DNA of 64,000 bases. Origin: Streptococcus sp. HMSC072G04 (lineage in GTDB: Bacteria > Bacillota > Bacilli > Lactobacillales > Streptococcaceae). How positions within the stretch are numbered: position 1 is the stretch's first letter; the number at the start of each line of letters is the position of its first letter. The translations under genes were made by a program, and so were the position numbers. Location: NCBI RefSeq assembly GCF_001813295.1, contig NZ_KV812034.1, positions 46,122 to 110,121 on the forward strand. The letters are read 5' to 3'. Of the stretch, positions 27,723 to 39,106 are shown piece by piece. Under the pieces are notes generated by a model. The model was not told where the DNA came from, did not search any database, and worked only from the letters and a program-made list of their open reading frames with translations.

Positions 27723-28001
27723 TTATTTACAGGCGATTTCTTCCTTCAAATCATCTAACACTAAGACTTCATCTTTATTAAAGCGGATCTGGTAACCTGT
27801 TTGAACTTGTTCAAGCTCTTTTAAAAACTGTTGAATTTCACAGCGAATCAAGTACTCCTGGCTCTGAGGAATGGCCTCTAAAGCTTGGTAGACCTGCTCT
27901 ACTTCGTAGATTCCTTTCGTAATTAAACCATTTCGTGGAAAATCATTTACTAAGAGATTGTAGAAATGATGTAAGAGATGATAAATTCGCTCTTTTGTCA
28001 C
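27723..28001 (-). CDS. Hypothetical protein, 92 residues
   Basis: Not recognised. It starts with GTG 28001 behind a strong GGAGG site. The sequence is mostly helical by composition, with hydrophobic-aromatic repeats (RIYHLLHHFYNLLVNDF, then a Glu/Gln-rich helix IRCEIQQFLKELEQVQ) and no membrane segment. It lies 54 nt upstream of radC in the same direction and may share its transcript. Confidence 0.7.
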   Translation of the reverse strand: MTKERIYHLLHHFYNLLVNDFPRNGLITKGIYEVEQVYQALEAIPQSQEYLIRCEIQQFLKELEQVQTGYQIRFNKDEVLVLDDLKEEIACK

Positions 28002-28132
28002 TATTCTACCTCCTTATCATACTCTTTCTTCTCTATTATATACTGATTTTCCCTCAATATTATGACAAATTCCTTACATAATATTACCAATCTCTTACAA
28101 TTTTACAAGAATTTCTCCTAGCTTCCTACATA

Positions 28133-28164
28133 GAAAAAGCCCTGGCATCTCTGCCTTGGGCTTT
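28133..28164 (-). terminator. Terminator of gyrA-srtA
   Basis: AAAGCCCTGGCA pairs with TGCCTTGGGCTTT around TCTC; minus-strand T-run follows. Confidence 0.85.
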
Positions 28165-28170
28165 ATTTTC

Positions 28171-28914
28171 TTAAAGTTGCATTTGATTATAAGACTTGCT
28201 GAATGAATCCAGGATGTCTTTTGGAGCCTTGTCATAGTCAACAGAGGTTTCCAAATTTCCTTTTACAATCGTACGGTAAGTCGCTGCAGCATCCTCACAG
28301 GTCACCAAGGTGATCTCATTAACGCCTTCACGATCTTGAATAACATCTACACGGTCTGGAGTCACTGTCTCAACTGACGAGATGACATAAGTATAGATTT
28401 TTTCTTTGTCCGTGATGTAGATCTTCATTCCTGCCTTGGCTTTCTCTAATGGTGAGAATAACATGGCATTTGCTCCAGTTAGGCCAAATACGTGGTGACT
28501 AGCAAGAGAATAATTGCCTTGCCCCATGACTTGGTTTTCCTTCATGGTCCCTGCTCCGTAGTAGAGGGCTACATTTTCAAGCCCCTTAAAGATCGGAAGG
28601 TTCATGTTTAATTCAGGAATCGAAATCCCCCCAATTACTGGTAGCTTTTGAGCTTGCCATTGGGCATTGATGACGGCTTCCGTCGAGAGTGACTGGACAT
28701 GTTGGAAATCAAAGCTCGTCTTCACTTCTTTATTCTTATCAATGGTTTTTTTATCGACCTTGCTAACCTGATATTGGTTGGTATGCCAAACCATAATCAT
28801 ATTTCGGATCGGAGCATTGAAAATCAAGAGAAGCGAGAGAATAATCAAAAGTATTGCAACGATGTTGATAAGAGTATTGCGTAAACTCTTTTTCTTTTTT
28901 CTTTTGCGTGACAT
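28171..28914 (-). CDS. srtA: Class A sortase, housekeeping
   Basis: 247 residues. One N-terminal membrane helix after a basic stretch (RKRKKKKSLRN), then the sortase barrel: catalytic His in LASHHVFG, Cys in TLVTCEDA and Arg in TYRTIVKG. It cleaves LPxTG proteins and joins them to peptidoglycan. Directly downstream of gyrA (13 nt), the standard streptococcal arrangement, so the two are probably co-transcribed. Confidence 0.95.
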   Translation of the reverse strand: MSRKRKKKKSLRNTLINIVAILLIILSLLLIFNAPIRNMIMVWHTNQYQVSKVDKKTIDKNKEVKTSFDFQHVQSLSTEAVINAQWQAQKLPVIGGISIPELNMNLPIFKGLENVALYYGAGTMKENQVMGQGNYSLASHHVFGLTGANAMLFSPLEKAKAGMKIYITDKEKIYTYVISSVETVTPDRVDVIQDREGVNEITLVTCEDAAATYRTIVKGNLETSVDYDKAPKDILDSFSKSYNQMQL

Positions 28915-28927
28915 ACTGTCCCCTTAT

Positions 28928-31384
28928 CTATTCGTTTTCTTCCACTACTTCTTCATCTTTATCATCAGGCTGGACTGTTGTAAAGGTCACAATTTTCGCA
29001 TCCTGATCCAGTCTCATAACTTTCACACCCTGAGTTGAACGACCCGTTTGAGAGATATTCCCAACATTTGTGCGAATCATGACTCCTGTATCGGTAATAA
29101 TCATCAGATCTTCATCCCCTTTAACAGTTAAAAGACCAGCTAAGGGACCATTTTTCTCTGTAATATTGGCTGTCTTGATTCCTTTACCACCACGGCCTTT
29201 GGTTGGGTATTCGCTAGCCATTGTACGCTTACCATATCCTTTTTCAGTGATGATCAATACTTCATCTTGATCCGTAACGACACTAGCCCCAACAACCTTG
29301 TCTCCTTCACGGAGATTCACACCACGTACACCTGTGGCAGAACGTCCCATATTTCGGACTACAGCCTCATTAAAGCGGACAGAATAACCATACTTGGTAC
29401 CGATAATAACATCAGTATTGCCATCTGTAAGGAAGACATTGATTAATTCATCCTCATCGCGCAGATTCAGCGCTTTGAGACCGTTCTGACGAATATTTGA
29501 AAATTCAGCTACATTGGTCCGCTTGACCAAACCTTTTCGCGTCGTAAAGAAGAGATAGGCTTCGTCACTGCGGTCTTGCTCCACATTGATAATGGTTTGA
29601 ATCGATTCACCTTCGTCCAATTTTAGGAGATTGACGATTGGTAATCCTTTGGCTGTCCGACCATATTCTGGAATCTCATAACCTTTCAGACGATAGACAC
29701 GTCCCTTATTGGTAAAGAAGAGCAAATGATCATGGGTGCTCGTAGAGACCAGTTCACGAACAAAGTCATCATCTTTGACACCAGTTCCTTGAACCCCTCG
29801 TCCACCACGTTTTTGAGCCGTAAATTCCGCTTGGTCCAGACGTTTGATGTAGCCTTTATTCGAAAGGGTGATCAAGACATCTGTTTCTTCAATCAAGTCC
29901 TCATCTTCAAGAGAAAGGACTTCTCCAACCATCAACTCAGTTCGGCGAGCATCGCCAAACTTGCGTTTGACTTCTTCCAATTCTTCCTTGATGATGGTCG
30001 CTACACGTTCTGGCTTCGCCAAAATGTCAGCCAAATCAGCAATCAAGGCAACCAAATCATCGTATTCACTTTGGATCTTGTCTCGTTCCAAACCGGTCAA
30101 ACGACGAAGACGCATGTCCAAAATGGCTTGACTTTGACGTTCAGAAAGCTTGAATTTAGCCATCAATTCAGCTTGTGCTTCAGCGTCTGTCCGGCTATTG
30201 CGGATAATCCGGATCACTTCATCGATGTGATCCAAGGCAATGAGCAAACCTTCTAAGATATGTGCACGGGCTTCCGCTTTTTCTTTATCAAAGATGGTCC
30301 GTCGAGTCACCACTTCTTTCTGGTGCTCAATATAAGCACCTAAAATTTGACGAAGAGAAAGAATCTTTGGAACACCATTTTGGATCGCCAACATATTGAA
30401 TCCAAAATTGGTTTGCATTTGCGTCATCTTAAAGAGGTTGTTCAAAATAACGTTAGCCGAAGCATCTCGGCGGACCTCAATCACAAAACGAACCCCTTCA
30501 CGGTTAGACTCATCACGTACAGCTGTAATCCCTTCGATCCGTTTTTCTTGCACCAAGCGAACGATGTGCTCGTGAACCTTGGTTTTATTGACCATATAAG
30601 GGAACTCAGTGACAACAATCCGTTCACGGCCACTCTTGGTCACTTCAATCTCTGTACGAGAACGAAGAACGATCGAGCCTTTCCCTGTTTCATAGGCTTT
30701 GTGGATACCTGATTTCCCCATGACCAAAGCACCTGTCGGGAAATCTGGACCAGGAAGAACTTCCATAAGTTCACGGGTCGTCACCTCAGGATTATCCATC
30801 ATCAGATTCACTGCGTCAATGGTTTCTCCCAGATTGTGAGGAGGAATATTTGTAGCCATCCCAACAGCAATCCCAGTAGCACCATTGACGAGAAGGTTAG
30901 GAAAACGTGCAGGTAAGACCAAAGGTTCGCGCTCACTGGCATCATAGTTATCAGCGAAATCAACTGTATTTTTGTTGATATCCCGCAACATTTCAAGAGC
31001 GATCTTACTCATACGGGCTTCTGTATACCGTTGTGCAGCGGCACCATCACCGTCCATAGAACCAAAGTTTCCATGACCGTCCACTAACATGTAGCGATAA
31101 CTCCACCATTGCGCCATCCGAACCATAGCTTCATAAATAGAGGAATCTCCGTGTGGGTGGTATTTACCCATAACATCCCCTGTGATACGGGCTGACTTCT
31201 TATGCGGTTTATCTGGTGTAACACCCAATTCATTCATTCCGTACAAAATACGACGGTGAACAGGTTTCAAACCATCCCGAACATCAGGGAGGGCACGAGC
31301 AACGATAACACTCATGGCATAATCGATAAAACTCGTCTTCATTTCTGATGTTAAATTCACATCAATTAGATTCTTATCCTGCAT
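28928..31384 (-). CDS. gyrA: DNA gyrase subunit A
   Basis: 818 residues. N-terminal breakage-reunion domain with catalytic Tyr in [10 protein letters not shown], and C-terminal beta-pinwheel with the GyrA box RGGRGVQG (near residue 535), which marks gyrase rather than topoisomerase IV. The quinolone region reads [12 protein letters not shown], with Ser and Glu intact at the usual resistance positions. The C-terminus is an acidic tail. The promoter includes TTATAAT upstream of ATG 31384 and a GAGAGG site. Confidence 0.97.
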   Translation of the reverse strand: MQDKNLIDVNLTSEMKTSFIDYAMSVIVARALPDVRDGLKPVHRRILYGMNELGVTPDKPHKKSARITGDVMGKYHPHGDSSIYEAMVRMAQWWSYRYMLVDGHGNFGSMDGDGAAAQRYTEARMSKIALEMLRDINKNTVDFADNYDASEREPLVLPARFPNLLVNGATGIAVGMATNIPPHNLGETIDAVNLMMDNPEVTTRELMEVLPGPDFPTGALVMGKSGIHKAYETGKGSIVLRSRTEIEVTKSGRERIVVTEFPYMVNKTKVHEHIVRLVQEKRIEGITAVRDESNREGVRFVIEVRRDASANVILNNLFKMTQMQTNFGFNMLAIQNGVPKILSLRQILGAYIEHQKEVVTRRTIFDKEKAEARAHILEGLLIALDHIDEVIRIIRNSRTDAEAQAELMAKFKLSERQSQAILDMRLRRLTGLERDKIQSEYDDLVALIADLADILAKPERVATIIKEELEEVKRKFGDARRTELMVGEVLSLEDEDLIEETDVLITLSNKGYIKRLDQAEFTAQKRGGRGVQGTGVKDDDFVRELVSTSTHDHLLFFTNKGRVYRLKGYEIPEYGRTAKGLPIVNLLKLDEGESIQTIINVEQDRSDEAYLFFTTRKGLVKRTNVAEFSNIRQNGLKALNLRDEDELINVFLTDGNTDVIIGTKYGYSVRFNEAVVRNMGRSATGVRGVNLREGDKVVGASVVTDQDEVLIITEKGYGKRTMASEYPTKGRGGKGIKTANITEKNGPLAGLLTVKGDEDLMIITDTGVMIRTNVGNISQTGRSTQGVKVMRLDQDAKIVTFTTVQPDDKDEEVVEENE

Positions 31385-31465
31385 TCAAAAAATGCCTCTC
31401 TTTACTTAATTCACCATACTATTATAACACATTTTAGCCTATTTTTCTTCTTAGGAACACAAACG

Positions 31466-32569
<1,104 letters not shown>

Positions 32570-32571
32570 GA

Positions 32572-32607
32572 AAAAAACATCTCCTTATTAAAAAGGGGAT
32601 GTTTTTT
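32572..32607. terminator. Terminator between ldh and the NUDIX gene
   Basis: AAAAACATCTCCTT pairs with AAGGGGATGTTTTTT. Confidence 0.85.
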
Positions 32608-32614
32608 AGCTGCT

Positions 32615-33031
32615 TTATTTGGATTTGTCAGCAAGGATTTCAAGCAAATAAGGCACAACGAGATTGCTCTCTATGTCTTTCAAAGAAGAAATCCATTTAA
32701 AGTCTGTATGCTCTTCTGGATCTAATATAAAATCACGCTCTTCCAAAATCTCGCCAGCATAAACTAGGCGTGTAAAGACAGTATCTTTGCTGGCATCAAA
32801 TTGACTATCTTCGTGGATAATCTTATTAATCCGAAGCTTTTGATTAACCTCCTCCATAGCCTCACGTAGAGCAGCCTCTCTGGGCAATTCATTCTCTTCT
32901 ACACTTCCACCTGGAATATCCCAATAAGATGGATAGACATTAGGGAGACCTCGCTTTATTTTCGAGCGTTTGATAAGCAGATACTTCCCGTCTTTCTCAA
33001 TCAAGGTATGGGCGATTAATTTTACTGTCAT
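32615..33031 (-). CDS. NUDIX hydrolase
   Basis: 138 residues with a NUDIX box GGSVEENELPREAALREAMEEV, in which the usual Gly after EEV is Asn. Substrate not predictable. ATG 33031 has GGAGG 8 nt upstream; the in-frame extension would run into the adjacent tRNA gene and is rejected. Confidence 0.85.
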   Translation of the reverse strand: MTVKLIAHTLIEKDGKYLLIKRSKIKRGLPNVYPSYWDIPGGSVEENELPREAALREAMEEVNQKLRINKIIHEDSQFDASKDTVFTRLVYAGEILEERDFILDPEEHTDFKWISSLKDIESNLVVPYLLEILADKSK

Positions 33032-33087
33032 TGCATGTTCCTCCAAGAAAGAGCAAAAAAGACTCCGAGGAGCCTCGTTATGAATCA

Positions 33088-33159
33088 TCCACCCTGAGGG
33101 AATCGAACCCCCATCTCAAGAACCGGAATCTTACGTGATATCCATTACACTAAGGGTGG
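33088..33159 (-). tRNA. tRNA-Arg (anticodon CCG)
   Basis: 72 nt on the minus strand. Acceptor CCACCCT pairs with AGGGTGG; the anticodon loop TTCCGGT has CCG at its centre; T arm GGGGGTTCGATTCCC. CCA is not encoded. Confidence 0.92.
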
Positions 33160-33202
33160 CAACTGTTATAGTATATCAAATTCTCGAGAATTTTACAAGT
33201 AA

Positions 33203-33230
33203 AAAAAGCTTACCGAGAGGTAAGCTTTTT
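33203..33230 (-). terminator. Terminator of rpsA
   Basis: AAAAAGCTTAC and GTAAGCTTTTT pair around CGAGAG. Confidence 0.85.
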
Positions 33231-33235
33231 GAATA

Positions 33236-34435
33236 TTACAATTCGATATCGCCAAACAAGTCAGCCATTGAGAATCCAGTTTGAGTTTCTGGAAGATCAA
33301 AGTCGCGTTTTTCTTGTTTTGGACGACGTGGGCGAGATTGACGTTTTTCTTGTTTTTCGCCTTCTTCTTGAGCTGGACGTTCTTCAAGGGCTTTGATAGA
33401 AAGTGATACACGTTCATCTGCAGCATTTACTTCAAGAACTTTAACAGTTACTTCTTGTCCAACTTTAAGAACATCTTTTGGATTTTCAACACGTTTGTGT
33501 GAAATTTGTGAGATGTGTACAAGTCCGTCGATACCTGGCAATACTTCAACGAATGCACCGAAGTCAGTCAAACGTTTAACAGTTCCTTCGATAACATCAC
33601 CAGCAGCCAATTTTTGTTCTACGCCATCCCAAGGTCCAGGTGTTGTAGCTTTCAATGAAAGTGATACACGACCTTCTTCTTCGTTCAAGTCAAGAACTTT
33701 CACTTGGATTACTTCACCAACAGTTACTACTGATTTAGGTGATACGTTGCGTTCGTGTGACAATTCTGTCAAGTGAACCAATCCATCAACACCACCAAGG
33801 TCGATGAAAGCACCGAAGCTTGTGATACGTGCAACTTTACCAGTTACGATATCACCAACGTTCAATTTACCAAATACTTCTGCGCGTGCTGCAGCTGATT
33901 CAGCTTCAACAACTTCACGACGAGAAAGGATGAAGCGGTTTTCTTTCGGATCTACTTCTTTGATTTTAGCATCAAATTCTTGACCTACGAAACGTTCAGT
34001 GTTACGTACAAAACGAGTATCAAGCATTGAAGCTGGAATAAATCCACGAAGTCCTTCAAATTCTACTGAAAGTCCGCCCTTAACAGCGCGAGTTCCTTTA
34101 ACAGTAACAACTTCTTCTTCACGTCCGACCAATTTGTCCCATGCTTTGCGAGCTTCCAAACGTTTTTTAGATACAAGGTAAGTTACTGTATCAGTATCTT
34201 TCCCAACTACTTGACGAAGAACAAGCAATTCAAGTGTTTCACCTGGTTTTACCAAGTCGTTGATGTCCGCATCACGATCGTTTGTCAATTCGCGAAGAGT
34301 CAAGACACCTTCGACACCAGTTCCAGAGATTGCAACGTTAGCTTGGTTCGCGTCAACTGTCAATACTTCAGCAGTAACAACGTCACCTGGTTCAACTTGG
34401 CTAACACTGTTTAGCAAATCTTCAAATTCATTCAT
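33236..34435 (-). CDS. rpsA: 30S ribosomal protein S1
   Basis: 399 residues with four S1 RNA-binding repeats (about 15-88, 105-172, 190-260, 276-346), each with the G-F-V/I-P or G-L-V-H signatures ([19 protein letters not shown] for the last). Shorter than the six-domain E. coli S1, as usual in Firmicutes. Binds mRNA and helps initiation; possibly important for leaderless or weakly ribosome-bound mRNAs. C-terminus is charged and rich in Arg/Lys/Glu. Confidence 0.95.
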   Translation of the reverse strand: MNEFEDLLNSVSQVEPGDVVTAEVLTVDANQANVAISGTGVEGVLTLRELTNDRDADINDLVKPGETLELLVLRQVVGKDTDTVTYLVSKKRLEARKAWDKLVGREEEVVTVKGTRAVKGGLSVEFEGLRGFIPASMLDTRFVRNTERFVGQEFDAKIKEVDPKENRFILSRREVVEAESAAARAEVFGKLNVGDIVTGKVARITSFGAFIDLGGVDGLVHLTELSHERNVSPKSVVTVGEVIQVKVLDLNEEEGRVSLSLKATTPGPWDGVEQKLAAGDVIEGTVKRLTDFGAFVEVLPGIDGLVHISQISHKRVENPKDVLKVGQEVTVKVLEVNAADERVSLSIKALEERPAQEEGEKQEKRQSRPRRPKQEKRDFDLPETQTGFSMADLFGDIEL

Positions 34436-34603
34436 CTAAAAAATCCTCCAACAATCAAGTTTTCTAAAACTTGACATACTTATAATTATTTTTCCTAAGC
34501 AAGCACTCGCAATGAGATCAACTACAATCTTTAACGACTCATCCTATAAAGAAATAAAATACCTGGATAGATATTTTATCACTTATCTGATATTACCTAA
34601 GAA

Positions 34604-34675
34604 CTGGGGTAGCTGGATTCGAACCAACGCATGAGGGAGTCAAAGTCCCTTGCCTTACCGCTTGGCTATACCCCA
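34604..34675 (-). tRNA. tRNA-Gln (anticodon TTG)
   Basis: 72 nt; acceptor TGGGGTA/TACCCCA, anticodon loop CTTTGAC, T arm with GGTTCGAATCC. CCA not encoded. Confidence 0.93.
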
Positions 34676-34684
34676 TGAATGAAA

Positions 34685-34765
34685 TGGAGAGAGAGGGATT
34701 CGAACCCCCGAACCCGAAGGAGCGGATTTACAGTCCGCCGCGTTTAGCCTCTTCGCTATCTCTCC
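34685..34765 (-). tRNA. tRNA-Tyr (anticodon GTA)
   Basis: 81 nt with the long variable arm of class II tRNAs; acceptor GGAGAGA/TCTCTCC, anticodon loop CTGTAAA. It lies 9 nt upstream of tRNA-Gln and is probably co-transcribed with it. Confidence 0.94.
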
Positions 34766-34817
34766 ATATAAATCAACAGGATCTATTATACCATTGATTT
34801 ACTATGATTGCAAGCCC

Positions 34818-35048
34818 TTATTTATTCAAATTATAATTTTCTATCAAAATTTCAACGGCTTTTTCAAGTTTTTTGTAAAGAGAATCCACATTTCCATTTT
34901 TGATAATGGCAAATTGACCAGCCATATCTGCAATTTCACCAATCGTTTTCTTTCCAATGGACAAAGTGAAACCATCAAAAGTGTCTTTTCCGACGGTTAC
35001 TTTACTATCAACGATTTGAATCTCAATTTTCTTATCTTTTTTACTCAT
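34818..35048 (-). CDS. DUF2969 family protein
   Basis: 76 residues, Lys-rich N-terminus (SKKDKKIEIQIVD) followed by an alpha/beta segment GKKTIGEIADMAG. The family is limited to lactic acid bacteria and has no known function. Start behind GAGGG. Downstream of ilvE, as in related streptococci. Confidence 0.8.
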   Translation of the reverse strand: MSKKDKKIEIQIVDSKVTVGKDTFDGFTLSIGKKTIGEIADMAGQFAIIKNGNVDSLYKKLEKAVEILIENYNLNK

Positions 35049-35109
35049 TTCAACCCTCTTTTCACTTTTTCTATTTTACAAAAATTCTCTTGATGACGCA
35101 AGAGAAAAG

Positions 35110-35158
35110 GGAGTGGGCAGAAAGAATTTAGTTAGAAATTCCTTCTTTCTCCCACCCC
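35110..35158. repeat. Imperfect inverted repeat downstream of ilvE
   Basis: GGGAGTGGGCAGAAAGAA and TTCTTTCTCCCACCCCC form a long imperfect stem. The left arm resembles the MITE end GAGTGGGACAGAAA, so it may be a decayed relative or a terminator hairpin. The rest of the 233-nt gap (35160-35282) shows no gene. Confidence 0.45.
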
Positions 35159-35282
35159 CGAAAAGGTCATTCGGCACTCTTCTATTCCTAAAAGCGAATG
35201 AAGAGAAACTTTAGCTACTACGTCCTTCGTTAAGACTCGTTCTCGTTGAAGCCTGGACACTTTTATCTCAGATGCTTTCGGT

Positions 35283-36305
35283 TTAATCGACTTTGACAAT
35301 CCATCCTTCTGGTGCTTCGACATCACCAAATTGGATACCAGTCAACTCGTCATAGAGCTTCCGTGTGACAGGACCTACTTCTGTTTCAGAATAGAAGACA
35401 TGGAAGTCATCACCGTGTTGAACGCCTCCGATCGGAGAGATGACAGCTGCGGTACCACAAGCTCCTGCTTCTACAAAGCGATCCAAGTCATTGATAAAGA
35501 CATCCCCTTCAATTGGTGTCATACCAAGACGGTGTTCTGCCAAGTAAAGCAAAGAGTACTTGGTGATCGATGGCAAAATAGAAGGACTCAATGGCGTCAC
35601 AAATTCGTTATTAGCAGTGATACCAAAGAAGTTTGCAGAACCAACTTCTTCAATCTTGGTGTGCGTCGCTGGATCAAGGTAAATCACGTCAGAGAAGTTA
35701 CGATCATGCGCAATCTTACCTGGCAACATACTAGCTGCGTAGTTCCCACCAACTTTTGCAGCCCCAGTACCATTTGGTGCAGCACGGTCATACTCATCTT
35801 GAATCAAGAAGTTCGTTGGAACCAAACCACCTTTAAAATAGTTACCGACAGGCATGGCAAAGATGGTAAAGATATACTCATCTGCTGGATGCACACCAAT
35901 AATATCACCAACCCCAATCAAAAGTGGACGAAGGTAAAGGGTAGCTCCAGTACCATATGGTGGAACATACTCTTCATTGGCTTTCACCACTGCCTTACAA
36001 GCATCCACAAACATGTCAACAGGTACTTGAGGCATCAGCAAACGATCTGCTGTGCGTTGCAAACGTTTAGCGTTTTGATCTGGACGGAACAATTGGACGC
36101 TTCCATCTTTTGTACGGTAGGCTTTCAACCCTTCAAAAGCTTGCTGACCGTAATGCAAACTTGGAGAAGATTCGGACAAATGCAAAGTCGCATCTTCTGT
36201 CAATTCCCCTTTTTCCCAAGCTCCATTGCGATAATGTGCCAAATAGCGATAAGGTAATTTCATATATGAAAAGCCAAGGTTTTCCCAATCAAGTGATACT
36301 GTCAT
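35283..36305 (-). CDS. ilvE: Branched-chain-amino-acid aminotransferase
   Basis: 340 residues, fold type IV PLP enzyme. Final transamination step of Leu, Ile and Val synthesis and first step of their breakdown. HYGQQAFEGLKAYRT, NYAASMLPGKIA (with the PLP lysine nearby) and EVGSANFFGI are family segments; the C-terminal GACGTAAVISPIGGV binds cofactor phosphate. Controlled by a CodY site (next entry). Confidence 0.95.
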   Translation of the reverse strand: MTVSLDWENLGFSYMKLPYRYLAHYRNGAWEKGELTEDATLHLSESSPSLHYGQQAFEGLKAYRTKDGSVQLFRPDQNAKRLQRTADRLLMPQVPVDMFVDACKAVVKANEEYVPPYGTGATLYLRPLLIGVGDIIGVHPADEYIFTIFAMPVGNYFKGGLVPTNFLIQDEYDRAAPNGTGAAKVGGNYAASMLPGKIAHDRNFSDVIYLDPATHTKIEEVGSANFFGITANNEFVTPLSPSILPSITKYSLLYLAEHRLGMTPIEGDVFINDLDRFVEAGACGTAAVISPIGGVQHGDDFHVFYSETEVGPVTRKLYDELTGIQFGDVEAPEGWIVKVD

Positions 36306-36382
36306 GATAGTGCTCCTTTTAATTCTTTCTATTCCTTGTCGATCTGATGTAGGTCGATTCAGTTTCTCAATCTATGTACACT

Positions 36383-36436
36383 ATTGTACACCATTTCATG
36401 AGAATTTCAAGCGAAATTTTCAATTTTCAGAAAATT
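36383..36436 (-). promoter_or_regulatory. ilvE promoter with perfect CodY box
   Basis: Minus strand -35 TTGAAA (36405-36410), 16-nt spacer, -10 TACAAT (36383-36388). AATTTTCAGAAAATT at 36422-36436 equals the CodY consensus in all 15 positions and lies just upstream of the -35 box, so branched-chain amino acids and GTP should control the gene. Confidence 0.8.
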
Positions 36437-36444
36437 TATTTTCA

Positions 36445-36482
36445 AAGAAAGTCAGTCCTAGAATGGACCGACGCTTTCTTTT
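36445..36482 (-). terminator. Terminator of parC
   Basis: AAAGAAAGTCAGTCC and GGACCGACGCTTTCTTTT pair around TAGAAT. Confidence 0.8.
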
Positions 36483-38934
36483 ATTTGATAGTAGCTGAAA
36501 AAACTTCTTGATCCGAAATGGTATCGTTGACAAAGGATCCATTGCTTGTTCTTTCAGAAATACTTAATTGTGTCAAATCAACTTCTGTCACCTGACCTGT
36601 TGTAGAAGTGATCTGAAGAATTTGATCTTGTTCTACCACTTCTTCTTGACTCGTAAAGAGATCAAAATCTCCCTGGTCAGTGAAGACTGGACCTGCCTTG
36701 AAGACACGGTGTGGTTTATTTTTCAACTCACGCAAGACCTGTAGTCCCCGTTTAGCCCGACTGGTCACAGGAATATCGTCTTGTAACATCCGTTTGAGAC
36801 TGCCTCGCTGGGTCAGAATGTACATGCTTGGAGTCGTCGACTTAAAGGCGGCAGCAACTTGATCTCCGTCTTTGAGGTTAATGGCTTTGACCCCTGCTGC
36901 TTTGGCTCCTACGACAGGGACCTCTTCAATATTGAAACGCAAGCCATACCCATTTTTAGTAATGATCATGATGTCTTCAAGGACAACTGGTGCAACTGCT
37001 ACGATACGGTCGTCTTGGTCTTTTAGCTTAGCATACTTAGTCGATTTAGAACGATAAGTCCGCCATGGGCTTAATTCCTTGCGTTCAAAGCGCTTGATTT
37101 GTCCTTGTTGAGTTGCCGCAAAGTAGGTTACTCCCTCAAACTGATCCACAATCTCCGCAAAGAGAATTTCTTCCTCTTGCTCGAAATTGGTCAAGGTCTG
37201 ACTGAGGTGCTCTCCGATATCCTTCCACTTGGTATCTGTCAATTCGTGGATTGGTCGATAAATGGCATTCCCCAAGTTGGTAAAGAGTAAAAGATGCTGA
37301 GTGGTCTTAGCAGGCTCTACAAAAATCAACTCGTCATCGTCTCGCTTACCGACTTCTTCCAGTGTTGAGGCATTGAAAGAACGAGGCGAGGTCCGTTTGA
37401 TATATCCAGCACGGGTTACGCTGACGAAGGTTTCCTCTTCAACAATGAGACTGGCTGTATCAATCTCGATCGTTTTAGCAGTGTCTTGCAACTCACTGCG
37501 ACGCGGATTACCAAAGAGCTTCTTGACTTCACGCAACTCTTTCTTCATAAGATTAAACATGGTCCGTTCATCCCCAATGATGGCTGCCAAGGTTGCGATT
37601 TGCTCCTTGAGACTGGCATGCTCTTCTTCCAAGGTCACGATATCGGTATTGGTCAAACGATACAATTGCAAAGTGACAATAGCTTCTGCTTGTTCTTCCG
37701 TGAAATCGTAGCTGACCTTGAGGTTTTCTTTAGCATCTGCCTTATTATCAGAAGCACGGATCAAGGCAATCACTTCATCAAGGATTGAAATGACGCGAAT
37801 CAAGCCTTCTACGATATGGAGACGCCGTTCGGCCTTTTCCTTATCAAAGCGCGAGCGAGCGACAATGATATCCCGACGGTGAGCAATGTAGCTAGAGAGA
37901 ATCGGTACAATCCCCACTTGACGAGGGGTATAATTGTCAATCGCCACCATATTGAAGTTGTAGTTGACCTGCAAATCTGTGTACTTAAACAAGTAGTTCA
38001 AGATCAAGTCTGCATTGGCATCTTTTTTGAGCTCAATGGCAATACGAAGACCATCTCGGTCAGACTCATCCCGAACCTCAGCGATACCTGCAACCTTGTT
38101 GTTGACACGAACATCATCGATCTTCTTGACCAAGACAGCCTTGTTGATCTCATAAGGGATCTCGGTAACAACGATTTGCTGCTTACCACCTTTGAGCTGC
38201 TCGATCTCGGTTTTAGAGCGGACAACCACCCGACCCTTACCAGTTTCATAGGCTTTCTTAATCTCATCCCGGCCTTGGATAATGGCACCCGTTGGGAAAT
38301 CAGGTCCAGGTAAAAACTCCATGAGCTTGTCTACCTTGGCAGATGGATGGTCGATCATGTAGACCACGGCATCGATGACTTCAGCAAGGTTGTGTGGCGG
38401 AATATCTGTCGCGTAACCAGCTGAAATCCCTGTAGCTCCATTGACCAAGAGGTTTGGAAAGGCTGCCGGCAAAACAGTTGGCTCTTTTTCTGTATCGTCA
38501 AAGTTCCAGGCAAATGGTACTGTGTTCTTTTCGATATCTTGCAAAAGATAACCCGCAATTTCAGACAAGCGTGCTTCGGTATAACGCATGGCTGCCGGTG
38601 GATCACCGTCCATGGAACCATTGTTTCCGTGCATTTCGACTAGAATCTCACGATTTTTCCAGTCCTGAGACATGCGGACCATGGCATCATAGATAGAACT
38701 GTCCCCGTGAGGGTGGAAATTCCCCATGATATTTCCGACAGACTTGGCAGACTTGCGGTAGCCTTTGTCATGGGTATTGCCATCCTTATTCATAGAATAA
38801 AGGATCCGCCGTTGTACAGGTTTCAAGCCATCCCGAATATCAGGAAGAGCCCGCTCTTGAATAATGTATTTGGAGTAGCGACCAAAGCGCTCTCCCATGA
38901 TGTCCTCTAGGGACATATTTTGAATATTAGACAT
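36481..38934 (-). CDS. parC: DNA topoisomerase IV subunit A
   Basis: 817 residues. Decatenates daughter chromosomes with ParE. Catalytic Tyr in AAMRYTEARLS; the quinolone region [12 protein letters not shown] keeps Ser and Asp at the resistance positions. The pinwheel domain lacks the GyrA box. ATG 38934 gives the family start SNIQNMSLEDIMGERFGRYS; the frame stays open 18 codons upstream but without a ribosome site. No clear ribosome site precedes the chosen ATG either. parE is normally adjacent; here two accessory genes lie between them. Confidence 0.96.
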   Translation of the reverse strand: MSNIQNMSLEDIMGERFGRYSKYIIQERALPDIRDGLKPVQRRILYSMNKDGNTHDKGYRKSAKSVGNIMGNFHPHGDSSIYDAMVRMSQDWKNREILVEMHGNNGSMDGDPPAAMRYTEARLSEIAGYLLQDIEKNTVPFAWNFDDTEKEPTVLPAAFPNLLVNGATGISAGYATDIPPHNLAEVIDAVVYMIDHPSAKVDKLMEFLPGPDFPTGAIIQGRDEIKKAYETGKGRVVVRSKTEIEQLKGGKQQIVVTEIPYEINKAVLVKKIDDVRVNNKVAGIAEVRDESDRDGLRIAIELKKDANADLILNYLFKYTDLQVNYNFNMVAIDNYTPRQVGIVPILSSYIAHRRDIIVARSRFDKEKAERRLHIVEGLIRVISILDEVIALIRASDNKADAKENLKVSYDFTEEQAEAIVTLQLYRLTNTDIVTLEEEHASLKEQIATLAAIIGDERTMFNLMKKELREVKKLFGNPRRSELQDTAKTIEIDTASLIVEEETFVSVTRAGYIKRTSPRSFNASTLEEVGKRDDDELIFVEPAKTTQHLLLFTNLGNAIYRPIHELTDTKWKDIGEHLSQTLTNFEQEEEILFAEIVDQFEGVTYFAATQQGQIKRFERKELSPWRTYRSKSTKYAKLKDQDDRIVAVAPVVLEDIMIITKNGYGLRFNIEEVPVVGAKAAGVKAINLKDGDQVAAAFKSTTPSMYILTQRGSLKRMLQDDIPVTSRAKRGLQVLRELKNKPHRVFKAGPVFTDQGDFDLFTSQEEVVEQDQILQITSTTGQVTEVDLTQLSISERTSNGSFVNDTISDQEVFSATIK

Positions 38935-39106
38935 AAGATACAAAGCCCGTAAAATACAAAGTGAAAATAAGAAATTTATCTTTTTCACACAGCACTCAGG
39001 GCGTGTTCAACTCCTTTCAAAGAATGTTGAGTAGTCTTTTATATATAGAGGAATTCAGTTACACCAAGTAACCAAAGGATCCTTTTTTTAGTTTAAAATA
39101 GATTCA

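Noticed and set aside
29726..30256. Long plus-strand open frames opposite gyrA and parC (also 37816-38313)
   Set aside because: Shadows of strongly conserved topoisomerase genes, with no ribosome sites or family resemblance.
33031..33088. Longer start for the NUDIX hydrolase
   Set aside because: The extension would begin at the tRNA-Arg gene; ATG 33031 has a strong ribosome site.
35331..36257. 308-codon open frame on the plus strand opposite ilvE
   Set aside because: Antisense shadow of a certain gene; composition is odd (many Cys, Trp, His) and there is no start signal.
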